Of a stretch of 45,957 nt of DNA, positions 25,968 to 33,776 are shown in pieces (within the stretch, counting starts at the first letter, position 1; each line of letters opens with the position of its first letter). Both the position numbers and the translations under genes were made by a program. The stretch is taken from positions 1 to 45,957 of the forward strand of contig JAFWBV010000009.1 of assembly GCA_017506895.1 (NCBI GenBank). The letters are read 5' to 3'. Under the pieces are notes generated by a model. The model was not told where the DNA came from. It did not search any database and was given only the letters and a program-made list of their open reading frames with translations. Source of the stretch: Candidatus Saccharimonadota bacterium (lineage in GTDB: Bacteria; Patescibacteriota; Saccharimonadia; Saccharimonadales; Saccharimonadaceae).

Positions 25968-26374
25968 ATTTCAGCTCCTTTGTGGAGATAAAATGCCTGA
26001 GCGGCTTCACGGCCATGCCCAGACGTAAAATTGAGCTCAGTACAATTCTTGGTTTTGGCCCAGTCCAACATGGCATTCCAGAGTGCTGTTCCCACGCCTT
26101 GGCCACGGACAGTATTATCGGTGACAAAATCTTCTAGATAAGCAACTTTTCTAACAATGGGCCCCATAATGATTGACAGAGTGGCGATGCCAATAATAGT
26201 GTCGTGATCGTCAATAGCCAGAAGCATATCATGATTATCAGAATTGATTAGCTCTTTGAACCATTCTTCGGGAATTTCGCCACGGTCTTTACCGCTTCTG
26301 GATAACTGAATGAGCAATTCTCTGATTCGGTTGGCGGTTTTTTGATCGTATTCTGTTAAGATTTTAATTTTCAT
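25925..26374 (-). CDS. GNAT-family N-acetyltransferase
   Basis: 149 residues. The acetyl-CoA loop VRGQGVGTALWNAML (motif A, about residues 88-102) and a preceding YLEDFVTD strand are clear, and GREAAQAFYLHKGAE is the usual motif B end. It transfers acetyl groups to an unknown amine, possibly protein or small molecule. AAAGGA precedes the ATG at 26374. A TATAAT lies upstream at the end of glmM, so it can be transcribed separately. Its 3' end overlaps the convergent polymerase-like gene. Confidence 0.85.
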   Translation of the reverse strand: MKIKILTEYDQKTANRIRELLIQLSRSGKDRGEIPEEWFKELINSDNHDMLLAIDDHDTIIGIATLSIIMGPIVRKVAYLEDFVTDNTVRGQGVGTALWNAMLDWAKTKNCTELNFTSGHGREAAQAFYLHKGAEIYDTNFFRKTIELQ

Positions 26375-26433
26375 ATATTCCTTTCTTTAAATGGGGTTAT
26401 CGGTTCTTCTCTTTTGGGGTACTTGTTTGTTTA

Positions 26434-27750
26434 TTATAAACACTTCGATAATTCATCTTTTAATTGGTTTGCCAGAGTAGTGATGGACGTTTCATCATTC
26501 CCCCACATAGTGATACGGATTAAGTTTTCGGTACCAGATGGGCGAACGAGTAAGCGACCGGCAAGCGGTTCGAGCTTTTGGTTGTAGTCTAGTAAAAGTG
26601 TTTTGGCTGATTCGGAAGATTTGAGATTTTCTTTTTGGTTTGGGGTAGCTGGGAGATTTACGATTACTTGAGGATATTTTGTCATGATACTAGCGAGAGT
26701 ACTTAGGGGTTTTTTGGCTTCCGAAATAACTTTTGTGACCATAAGGGCAGTAAGCATACCATCTCCTGTGGCTTCACCTGGAAGAATGATATGACCAGAC
26801 TGTTCCCCGCCAATTTTGATGTTTTTTTCGCGCATAGCTGCAGCGACATTACTGTCGCCTACGGCAGTAATTTCGGCTTCTATGTGGTGATCTTTTGCCC
26901 AGTTAAGAAGACCTTGATTGGCCATTACTGTGATGGCAATTTGATTGAGACCAAAGTAATTTGCGAGAATAGCAATAATTTGGTCGCCGTCGATTTCGTG
27001 ACCGAATTCATCGACCATAAGACAACGGTCGCCGTCGCCATCAAAAGCGACGCCAAAGTTTAATCCTTTTTCAATTACAAGATTCGTTAGATTTTCTAAA
27101 TGAGTACTACCGCAGTTAGCGTTGATGGAAGTGCCGTAGTTGGAATCGGCATTGATGAGTTCGACTTTAGCGCCGAATTCTTCAAAGATGGTTTTGTTAA
27201 TAACGCTAGTGGCCCCGTTGGCACAGTCCATAGCAATATGAAGCCCAGAAAAATCAGCGGTGCCAAGATAATTTGCGAGATGTTCTTTATAGAGACTTAC
27301 GGCTTCGTCATGAAGATCTTCCCTTAAACTTGGTGAAGCAAGCGCGTATGTTTTTTCCGAATCCAGTGAAGATTCAATGGTTTTGCAACCGGCTTCGTTA
27401 AGTTTTTGGCCAGAGAAAGGGCCACGTTCGAAAATTTTGATGCCATTATCGGTATAAGGATTGTGAGATGCTGTGACATCGATTGCGAAATCAAAGCCCA
27501 TTTCATAAAAACAGTAATTAATGGCAGGGGTGGGAAGAACGCCAACATTGCCATAGTCGAGTCCGAAGGTTTCGCAAGCGGATTCGAGATCTGACAAGAT
27601 CCATTCTGATGATTCTCTGGTGTCGCCACCTAGTAGTATTTTGGCATTGTCGTTAGCGTAGTTAGCAAGACCGGCAACAATTTTAGTTAGGAATTCTGAG
27701 TTGAATTCGTCTGCTTCTTTACGAATGCCATCGGTTCCAAAATATTTCAT
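26434..27750 (-). CDS. glmM: phosphoglucosamine mutase
   Basis: 438 residues, normal for the family. MKYFGTDGIR opens the phosphohexomutase fold. VTASHNPYTDNGIK carries the phosphoserine, FDGDGDRC is the metal-binding loop, GGEQSGHI the sugar-binding loop and RPSGTENLIRI the phosphate-binding loop. It converts glucosamine-6-phosphate to glucosamine-1-phosphate, the step after GlmS. The start overlaps the preceding phosphotransacetylase stop as ATGA. Phosphomannomutase is an alternative, but the sequence and the nearby glmS favour GlmM. Confidence 0.85.
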   Translation of the reverse strand: MKYFGTDGIRKEADEFNSEFLTKIVAGLANYANDNAKILLGGDTRESSEWILSDLESACETFGLDYGNVGVLPTPAINYCFYEMGFDFAIDVTASHNPYTDNGIKIFERGPFSGQKLNEAGCKTIESSLDSEKTYALASPSLREDLHDEAVSLYKEHLANYLGTADFSGLHIAMDCANGATSVINKTIFEEFGAKVELINADSNYGTSINANCGSTHLENLTNLVIEKGLNFGVAFDGDGDRCLMVDEFGHEIDGDQIIAILANYFGLNQIAITVMANQGLLNWAKDHHIEAEITAVGDSNVAAAMREKNIKIGGEQSGHIILPGEATGDGMLTALMVTKVISEAKKPLSTLASIMTKYPQVIVNLPATPNQKENLKSSESAKTLLLDYNQKLEPLAGRLLVRPSGTENLIRITMWGNDETSITTLANQLKDELSKCL

Positions 27751-28508
27751 GATAGTTTCCTTTCAAGTTGTTTTTGAATGACGTCAATAGTCAAGATTGT
27801 ATCTTGAACAGTACTACCACGAGAGAGATCAGCGAGGGGTATTTTAAATCCTTGAATAATTGGGCCAGCGATGGTGAAACCACCAAATTGTTCAAGAGAT
27901 TTATAAAGAATGTTCCCTGAATTCAAATCAGGAGTGATGAGAATATTGGCGTCACCCTGAATGGGGGAATCTGGAATCTTTTTGCTAGCAACATTAGGAT
28001 TGACGGCGGCGTCAAGTTGCATTTCCCCATCGATAATATAATCTGAGTGGTTCTGCTTGATTTTTTCAATGCAATAGTAAATTTTTTCTAAATCGGGGTT
28101 TTTGCCGCCAGAACCTTTGGTTGAATAAGAAAGTAAGGCAATTTTGGGGGTTAGATTGGTATATTTCTTGAAAGTGGCTGCAGTATCTTCGATGATAGTG
28201 TATAGTTGCTCTTTTGAAGGAAGTTTGTTTACACCGCCGTCGGCGAGAGCTAATATTTGATTTCCTTTTTTGCATAGAAAACAACTAGAAAAATAATTAG
28301 ACTTAAGGCTTAGGTTGTTTTTGTAGGCAAGAAGGACGTCCCTAGAAGAATAATCGAGACCGGAAATCATTGAATCGGCTTGATTTTCACTTAGAAGTTT
28401 TGCGGCTGTGGCAAGACTTGGTGCCGGAACAAACTCAATTTGGGAGAAATTTTTGATAGCTTCTTTTGCTATTTCGTTTGTGGTGAGTTCAGGAAAAATA
28501 ATCTTCAT
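27747..28508 (-). CDS. pta: phosphate acetyltransferase (phosphotransacetylase)
   Basis: 253 residues from an ATG at 28508 seven bases after TATAAT; a longer frame runs through the promoter. This is a short, single-domain PTA_PTB protein, below the usual length of about 320. Family phrases are present: LLSYSTKGSGGKNP, DGEMQLDAAVNPNVASKK, DANILITPDLNSGNI, FTIAGPIIQGF and ADLSRGSTVQD. It interconverts acetyl-CoA and acetyl phosphate in the cytoplasm. Coupling to glmM by ATGA suggests supply of acetyl-CoA for GlcN-1-phosphate acetylation, or only shared regulation. The truncated N-terminus and phosphate butyryltransferase as alternative leave some doubt. Confidence 0.75.
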   Translation of the reverse strand: MKIIFPELTTNEIAKEAIKNFSQIEFVPAPSLATAAKLLSENQADSMISGLDYSSRDVLLAYKNNLSLKSNYFSSCFLCKKGNQILALADGGVNKLPSKEQLYTIIEDTAATFKKYTNLTPKIALLSYSTKGSGGKNPDLEKIYYCIEKIKQNHSDYIIDGEMQLDAAVNPNVASKKIPDSPIQGDANILITPDLNSGNILYKSLEQFGGFTIAGPIIQGFKIPLADLSRGSTVQDTILTIDVIQKQLERKLS

Positions 28509-28515
28509 GAGGTTT

Positions 28516-28521
28516 ATTATA
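28516..28521 (-). promoter_or_regulatory. extended -10 box of pta-glmM
   Basis: TGC-TATAAT on the minus strand with seven bases to the ATG at 28508; leaderless start predicted. Confidence 0.6.
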
Positions 28522-28603
28522 GCATACAAATAGATTGAATTGACATGGCTAAATAATGAGTCTATGCTAATAAGGCAGTGCTAATAGTGATAGTTTGTAA
28601 ACA

Positions 28604-28637
28604 AAAATACCCACCAGTTTTAATTGGTGGGTATTTT
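28604..28637 (-). terminator. dnaK intrinsic terminator
   Basis: A perfect 13-base stem (AAAATACCCACCA and its complement) with an 8-base loop, followed by T residues on the minus strand, ten bases after the dnaK stop. The symmetrical A/T ends could let it work in both directions. Confidence 0.9.
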
Positions 28638-28646
28638 GTATAAAGA

Positions 28647-30536
28647 CTATTTGTCTACGACTTCGCCTTCGATTGGCTCGTCCTTATCGGAAGACTTGTC
28701 ATTTTTGCTATCGTCTTTTTTGTCTTCGGATGCAGCTTGGTAAAGCTTAGCGCCGATTGGCATAATTTTATCATTTAATTCTTTGGTGGCATCTTCGAAC
28801 TTATCTTTATCAGCAGAAGAGTCATTTAAGACTTTTTTGGCTTCTTTGACGGCTTTTTTGATGGTTTCCTTGTCGTCATCGCTGATTTTGTCCTTGTACT
28901 CTGTTGGCATTTTTTCGGCTTGATAAATGGTGTTTTCTAGGCGGTTTTTAGCATCGATTGAATCACGTTTTTTCTTGTCTTCATCGGCGTGAGCTTCAGC
29001 TTCTTTGCGAGCCTTTTCAATATCGTCTTTGCTCATATTGCCAGAGTTTTGGATGGTAATAGATTGTTCCTTGCCGGTGCCTTTATCCTTTGCAGTGACA
29101 TTTAGAATGCCGTTAGCATCAAGGTTGAAAGTAACTTCAATTTGTGGCACTCCGCGAGGAGCTGGAGCGATGCCGTCCAGGATGAATCTACCGAGGGATT
29201 TATTATCGGCAGCGAATTCACGTTCGCCCTGAAGAACGTGGATTTCTACTTGAGATTGGTTGTCGCTAGCAGTAGAGAAGACTTCGGATTTGGAAGTTGG
29301 GATTGTAGTGTTACGATCAATTAGTGGAGTGCGGACGCCACCCATAGTTTCGATACCAAGAGTGAGTGGAGTAACATCAAGAAGTAAAATGTCTTTGACA
29401 TCGCCTTGGAGAACACCACCTTGGATAGCAGCACCTACGGCTACAACTTCGTCTGGGTTAACACCTTGCATTGGGTCTTTACCGAAGATGTTTTTGACTT
29501 TTTCGACGACGGCTGGCATACGAGTCATACCACCGACCATGACGACTTCGTCGATATCTTTGGTTTCAAGCTTAGCATCTTTTAGAGCTTTTTTGACTGG
29601 CTCTTCGAGACGATCTAGCAAGTCGCTAACTAATTCTTCGAGCTTGGCGCGAGTTAGAGTGTATTCGAAATGTTTTGGTCCGTCTGCGTCAGCAGATAAG
29701 AATGGAAGATTAATATCAGTGCTGGTTGATGAGCTTAGCTCTTTTTTGGCTTTTTCAGCTTCATCTTTGACACGTTGCATAGCAGCGGCATCACCTTTAA
29801 TATCTATACCAGACTCTTTTTTGAACTCATCAACTAGATAATTTACGATGACGTTATCGAAATCTTCGCCGCCTAGATGCGTATCGCCGTTTGTGGACAT
29901 TACTTCAAAAACACCGTCGCCAAGTTCAAGAATTGATACGTCGAAAGTACCGCCACCGAGATCAAAGACAACAATTTTTTCATCTTTTTTGGATTCTAGA
30001 CCATAGGCTAGTGCTGCGGCGGTAGGCTCATTGATGATTCTCTTGACTTCGAGGCCCGCGATTTTGCCGGCGTCTTTGGTAGCTTGACGTTGAGAATCGT
30101 CGAAGTAGGCAGGAACTGTGATGATTGCTTCGGTGACTGGTTCACCAAGAAAAGCTTCGGCATCTGCTTTGATTTTGCTGAGTACCATAGCAGAAATCTC
30201 TTCTGGCGTGTATTCTTTACCGTCCATTTCGACAGCTACACCTTGACCTTTTTTAACAATTTTGTATGGACTAATGTCTAAATCATGTTGAACTTCTTTG
30301 TCAGTGAATTTACGACCGATAAGACGCTTAATACCATAGATGGTGTTTTTAGGATTGGTTACTCTTTGGCGTTGTGCAACTTTACCAACTAATCTTTCAC
30401 CTTTTTTGGTGACAGCTACTACAGATGGAGTAGTACGATCACCTTCTGCATTGGTGATGACTTCGGGTTTGCCTGCGACCATGTAGGCAAAAGCTGAGTT
30501 AGTGGTTCCTAAATCTATACCGATTATTTTACTCAT
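28647..30536 (-). CDS. dnaK: molecular chaperone DnaK (Hsp70)
   Basis: 629 residues from the ATG at 30536, where [13 protein letters not shown] begins and GTGAGG lies upstream; the longer frame to 30617 runs through CIRCE. The ATPase domain shows [30 protein letters not shown] and [11 protein letters not shown]. The substrate-binding domain has [17 protein letters not shown]. The acidic tail ends [10 protein letters not shown]. It is the ATP-driven folding chaperone of the cytoplasm. grpE and dnaJ are not adjacent. Heat-shock control by HrcA is indicated by the CIRCE element. Confidence 0.97.
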   Translation of the reverse strand: MSKIIGIDLGTTNSAFAYMVAGKPEVITNAEGDRTTPSVVAVTKKGERLVGKVAQRQRVTNPKNTIYGIKRLIGRKFTDKEVQHDLDISPYKIVKKGQGVAVEMDGKEYTPEEISAMVLSKIKADAEAFLGEPVTEAIITVPAYFDDSQRQATKDAGKIAGLEVKRIINEPTAAALAYGLESKKDEKIVVFDLGGGTFDVSILELGDGVFEVMSTNGDTHLGGEDFDNVIVNYLVDEFKKESGIDIKGDAAAMQRVKDEAEKAKKELSSSTSTDINLPFLSADADGPKHFEYTLTRAKLEELVSDLLDRLEEPVKKALKDAKLETKDIDEVVMVGGMTRMPAVVEKVKNIFGKDPMQGVNPDEVVAVGAAIQGGVLQGDVKDILLLDVTPLTLGIETMGGVRTPLIDRNTTIPTSKSEVFSTASDNQSQVEIHVLQGEREFAADNKSLGRFILDGIAPAPRGVPQIEVTFNLDANGILNVTAKDKGTGKEQSITIQNSGNMSKDDIEKARKEAEAHADEDKKKRDSIDAKNRLENTIYQAEKMPTEYKDKISDDDKETIKKAVKEAKKVLNDSSADKDKFEDATKELNDKIMPIGAKLYQAASEDKKDDSKNDKSSDKDEPIEGEVVDK

Positions 30537-30563
30537 TTTTTCCTCACTTTCATTTACTTTTCG

Positions 30564-30590
30564 TTGGCACTCTAAGCTAGTGAGTGCTAA
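30564..30590. promoter_or_regulatory. CIRCE operator (HrcA binding site)
   Basis: TTGGCACTC, nine bases, GAGTGCTAA. The consensus is TTAGCACTC-N9-GAGTGCTAA, so only one base differs. It sits just after the dnaK transcription start, as usual for HrcA repression. Another TTGGCACT lies at 30611-30618 inside the promoter spacer. Confidence 0.92.
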
Positions 30591-30599
30591 TATGGTCTT

Positions 30600-30628
30600 A
30601 TTGTATATCATTGGCACTGTATTGTCAA
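30600..30628 (-). promoter_or_regulatory. dnaK promoter
   Basis: On the minus strand TTGACA (30628-30623), 17 bases, then TACAAT (30605-30600): near-perfect sigma-70 promoter. This is one of few here with a full -35 box. Confidence 0.88.
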
Positions 30629-30741
30629 GACTGCTAATTTATAATTATTAGAAATGTTTTTAGGTGTCAAATTGGATTTTTTTAATATTTTTTTATGGAT
30701 GGTTTAAATAGATAAGTTTTTATCGTATAGCTTCCCTATGA

Positions 30742-30747
30742 TATAAT
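30742..30747 (+). promoter_or_regulatory. extended -10 box of ruvB
   Basis: TGA-TATAAT with six bases to the ATG at 30754; leaderless start predicted. Confidence 0.65.
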
Positions 30748-30753
30748 ACGGGT

Positions 30754-31773
30754 ATGGCAATAGAGAGGTTAATGGAGCCGACACTGGCTCAATCTGATTC
30801 GGAAGAAGAAAAAATAGAGATTAGTCTTCGTCCAATGACTTTTGATGAATATATTGGGCAGGAACACTTAAAGAATAATTTAAAACTTGCTATTGAAGCA
30901 GTAAAGAAAAGATCAGATGGTTCGACTTTGGATCATATACTATTATATGGTCCACCTGGGCTAGGTAAAACAACGATGGCTGGTGTGATTGCGCATGAAT
31001 TAGGTGCTTCGCTTAGAGTGACTTCGGGGCCGGCGATTGAACGAGCTGGTGATTTGGCTTCGATTTTAACTAATTTAAAAGATGGTGACGTGCTTTTTAT
31101 TGACGAGATTCATAGACTTAGAAGAGCAGTAGAAGAAGTATTGTACTCGGCGATGGAAGATTATAAGCTTGATATTGTAATTGGGAAAGGACCGGCAGCT
31201 AGAAGTGTAAGACTTGATTTGCCAAGATTTACGGTGATTGGTGCAACAACTAGAACTGGTTCTCTGGCGGGGCCGCTTAGAGACCGTTTTGGAATTATTC
31301 ATAGGTTGGAATATTATAAAGAGCCAGAAATTGAGCAGATAATTAATCGTACGGCGGGTATTTTGAAAACTAAAATTAATGATGATGCGGCAAATCTACT
31401 CGCATCAAGGTCGCGTTTGACTCCTAGAATTGCAAACAGGCTGTTTAAGAGAGTTAGAGACTATGCGGATGTAAATGGGGATGGAATAATTGACACAAAA
31501 ATAGCGAATGATGCATTGAAATTGATGGAAATAGATTATCTTGGGCTTGACCCAGCAGATAGGAACATGCTTCGATTGATGTATGAGAACTATGGAGAGA
31601 AGCCAGTTGGTCTTACAACGATTGCGGCGCTAACTGGGGATGAGACAGCAACGATTGAAGATTTTTATGAACCGTATCTGATGCAGATGGGGTTATTAAT
31701 GCGGACACCAAAGGGAAGGGTAATTACAGAAAAGGGGATAAAACATTTACAAAACAGTGATAAGAGGGTATAA
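30754..31773 (+). CDS. ruvB: Holliday junction branch-migration helicase RuvB
   Basis: 339 residues, normal length. Walker [10 protein letters not shown] (about 66-74), Walker B FIDEIHR, sensor [18 protein letters not shown] with the arginine finger region, and a C-terminal winged helix ending in [13 protein letters not shown]. The hexamer drives branch migration of recombination junctions with RuvA and RuvC, which are not in the window. It is followed 16 bases later by a PH-like membrane protein. Confidence 0.96.
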   Translation: MAIERLMEPTLAQSDSEEEKIEISLRPMTFDEYIGQEHLKNNLKLAIEAVKKRSDGSTLDHILLYGPPGLGKTTMAGVIAHELGASLRVTSGPAIERAGDLASILTNLKDGDVLFIDEIHRLRRAVEEVLYSAMEDYKLDIVIGKGPAARSVRLDLPRFTVIGATTRTGSLAGPLRDRFGIIHRLEYYKEPEIEQIINRTAGILKTKINDDAANLLASRSRLTPRIANRLFKRVRDYADVNGDGIIDTKIANDALKLMEIDYLGLDPADRNMLRLMYENYGEKPVGLTTIAALTGDETATIEDFYEPYLMQMGLLMRTPKGRVITEKGIKHLQNSDKRV

Positions 31774-31789
31774 TTAAAAAAAGGATAAT

Positions 31790-32380
31790 ATGGATGAGTC
31801 TTTAGTAAAAATTAGACATGATAGAAGTGTAAAGGATTTTCCTGCACTAAAACTTGAAGATGATGAATATGTCGAGTTTTATTTTAAAAGGGCAAAAGTA
31901 TGTCTATTTATGATTTGGTTTGGCACATTTTTTGGTCTTGCAGTGATTTTGTTGGCATTTTTGTTGGTGTTACTTGGACAATCAATGATTGATGAGATGG
32001 GGAAGAATTTTTTATTTATAATTTTGTTTGCGTTGCTTGCGGCGGCACTTTTGATTGGCTTGTTTGCTTTAAAAATTTACAATGGTAACAAATTATTTAT
32101 AACAAATAAGCGCGCGATGCAATTTATAATGTTGTCGCCAGTTTCTACTTCGATTAATATAATTGATTTATTATCGATTGAAGATGCTAGTTTTAGACAG
32201 GATAGTTTACCGCAGAAACTTTTCCATTACGGTACGCTTAGATTGGCGACTGTTGGTGATGAAACTACTTATACATTCCCATATTCGGACATTTTGCCCG
32301 AGCAATTAAGAGCCGTTACTGAGTTAATCAGCAAAGCAAAAAAGAAATCTCGCGCCAAAGAAGCTGAAAAAGAAAGTTAA
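31790..32380 (+). CDS. membrane protein with bacterial PH-like domain
   Basis: 196 residues. Two hydrophobic helices (about residues 40-63 and 73-96) follow a short N-terminal cytoplasmic part; then YNGNKLFITNKRAMQF and LSIEDASFRQ match the bacterial PH-like domain (DUF304/bPH_2). AAAGGA lies before the ATG, and a TATAAT overlaps the ruvB stop. Role in membrane or envelope upkeep is presumed for the family but not known. Confidence 0.65.
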   Translation: MDESLVKIRHDRSVKDFPALKLEDDEYVEFYFKRAKVCLFMIWFGTFFGLAVILLAFLLVLLGQSMIDEMGKNFLFIILFALLAAALLIGLFALKIYNGNKLFITNKRAMQFIMLSPVSTSINIIDLLSIEDASFRQDSLPQKLFHYGTLRLATVGDETTYTFPYSDILPEQLRAVTELISKAKKKSRAKEAEKES

Positions 32381-32384
32381 AATC

Positions 32385-32771
32385 TTAGTTTCGATTGTAT
32401 TTAATGTAAGCGTCTTCTTTTTCGAGAGTAGCTTTTAATGTGTATTCTTTGCATTTGCCATCCTTACAGTTGGCTGCTTCATAAGAATATGAACTTGAGA
32501 CATCGCCGATATTGATGCCGTTTGGATCGGTCCAAAGCGCAGGGTCGATAACCTTGATGTTTTCTTCTGAGATTGACTCTGGATAATAGCCATTCTCCTT
32601 GTAAAAACCTTCTTCCAACGCATAGTACATAGCATTAATCGCTGTTTTACGGTCTTCGTCGCGCTCCATGGCGTCGATGTTGGATTTTTGGATAAAAAAC
32701 AGTACAAATAGCAGTGATGCAAAAATTGCAACGATAATAATTTCTAAAACTGTGAAGCCTTTTTTGTTCAT
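32385..32771 (-). CDS. type IV pilin-like prepilin
   Basis: 128 residues. The prepilin leader MNKKG is followed by FTVLEIIIVAIFASLLF, with the cleavage site between Gly5 and Phe6 and the conserved Glu at mature position 5. A globular C-terminal domain has CKDGKC, a possible disulfide. It would be processed by a prepilin peptidase and assembled into a pilus or pseudopilus. It stands alone: no assembly ATPase or platform protein in this window. It is convergent with the PH-like gene, four bases away. Confidence 0.85.
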   Translation of the reverse strand: MNKKGFTVLEIIIVAIFASLLFVLFFIQKSNIDAMERDEDRKTAINAMYYALEEGFYKENGYYPESISEENIKVIDPALWTDPNGINIGDVSSSYSYEAANCKDGKCKEYTLKATLEKEDAYIKYNRN

Positions 32772-32777
32772 GTGTTT

Positions 32778-32783
32778 ATTATA
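32778..32783 (-). promoter_or_regulatory. extended -10 box of the pilin-like gene
   Basis: TGC-TATAAT on the minus strand with six bases to the ATG at 32771; leaderless start predicted. Confidence 0.65.
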
Positions 32784-32854
32784 GCATAAAAAATGTTACT
32801 GCGGATTAGGGAGAGATTATTGATTTGTAAAAATTATAGCCAAAATGATTATGT

Positions 32855-32860
32855 TATAAT
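32855..32860 (+). promoter_or_regulatory. extended -10 box for the 32888 gene
   Basis: TGT-TATAAT, 27 bases before the ATG at 32888. AAAGGAG is in the leader and sets the start. Confidence 0.55.
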
Positions 32861-32887
32861 TGTATGGAGTAATTTGAAAGGAGTTCC

Positions 32888-33571
32888 ATGAAACAAAAAT
32901 CGGCTGCGACGGTATCGGTTGCGGGTGACAATAAACAAAGCAATAGGAAAGAACGGAGAATTGCTTCAATAATTGTTTCCGTTATACTGATTTGCGGAAT
33001 TGGATTTGGTATTTATGGCTTAATACAGAGCTCACTAAAAGATAATCAGATTGCTGGTTTGAAAGAGCAGTTTTCAAAATACATTGAAGAAAATGGTAAA
33101 GGAGAAATCGAAATAGCTCCAATTGGCCAAAGAACACCGGGCTATTTACATTTGGATGAATTTGGGATAAAGGTAGTGGTTCCAGACGATATACTAGTCA
33201 CCAGTTTTGAGTATTCAATAGGTGATTATGGCTTGGCGCGTACAGACGTAGAAGATTTGGGTACTTATGAAATCTGGGTTATTCCAAAAGATAAGAATGG
33301 CTTGGTCAATTATTCAGCAAACACATCTCCGGACTATGCAATTCGTATATCACGATATTCTAAAGATAGTTATGCTTGCGAAGTATCGTGTGGTAAAGAC
33401 ATTTTCACAGACGATAATTATGTCTTTACAATTAGCCCGCAGGTTTCGACAATAGAAAATTATGACGGGACTATAGATGAAGAGTTAAATAGCATAGTGG
33501 GTGGTTTTGTTAGCGGTCAATTATCGAGTGGCTCAGGTTTCTTTGATAAAGGAAACTATTCTAAGATTTAG
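32888..33571 (+). CDS. single-pass membrane protein with extracellular domain, unknown
   Basis: 227 residues. A cytoplasmic head of about 25 residues, rich in Lys and Arg, one helix (about 27-47, SIIVSVILICGIGFGIYGLI), and an outside domain of about 180 residues with one pair of Cys (ACEVSCGK). The tail is Gly/Ser-rich. The topology equals that of the protease at 33777, but no catalytic motif is visible. AAAGGAG precedes the ATG. Function not recognised. Confidence 0.6.
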   Translation: MKQKSAATVSVAGDNKQSNRKERRIASIIVSVILICGIGFGIYGLIQSSLKDNQIAGLKEQFSKYIEENGKGEIEIAPIGQRTPGYLHLDEFGIKVVVPDDILVTSFEYSIGDYGLARTDVEDLGTYEIWVIPKDKNGLVNYSANTSPDYAIRISRYSKDSYACEVSCGKDIFTDDNYVFTISPQVSTIENYDGTIDEELNSIVGGFVSGQLSSGSGFFDKGNYSKI

Positions 33572-33608
33572 CTTATCTTTGATTGGTGCTTGTTGTTAAA
33601 CTATTTAC

Positions 33609-33655
33609 TATTAAAAAATCGGCGAAAATGCCGAGTTTCTTATAATTTGGTGGGG
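33609..33655 (-). repeat. terminator-like copy of the tRNA-Met 3' flank
   Basis: TCGGC-GAAAAT-GCCGA hairpin (33619-33634) with a run of six T on the minus strand, followed on the plus strand by TTTGGTGG. It is about 80% identical over 46 bases to the flank of tRNA-Met at 37350-37395, including the complement of the tRNA CCA end. No tRNA body can be folded next to it. It may be a relic of a duplicated or displaced tRNA end, or an attachment-like site. Confidence 0.55.
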
Positions 33656-33764
33656 GCGAATTACCCAGGCATTAACAATCTATAAAGACAATATCAAGGC
33701 TAATCTTGAAAAATTTAGCTTTAATTCTTAATCTGTCATTCAGTCGTTCCTTAAGTACTTATGG

Positions 33765-33770
33765 TAAAAT
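33765..33770 (+). promoter_or_regulatory. extended -10 box of the protease-LRR gene
   Basis: TGG-TAAAAT with six bases to the ATG at 33777; leaderless start predicted. Confidence 0.6.
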
Positions 33771-33776
33771 AGATAT

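Noticed and set aside
29260-29841. 193-residue frame antisense to dnaK
   Set aside because: Ser/Thr-rich shadow of the dnaK reading frame.
33640-33725. A second tRNA next to the terminator copy
   Set aside because: Only an ACCA-like end is present; no acceptor, D or T arm could be folded.
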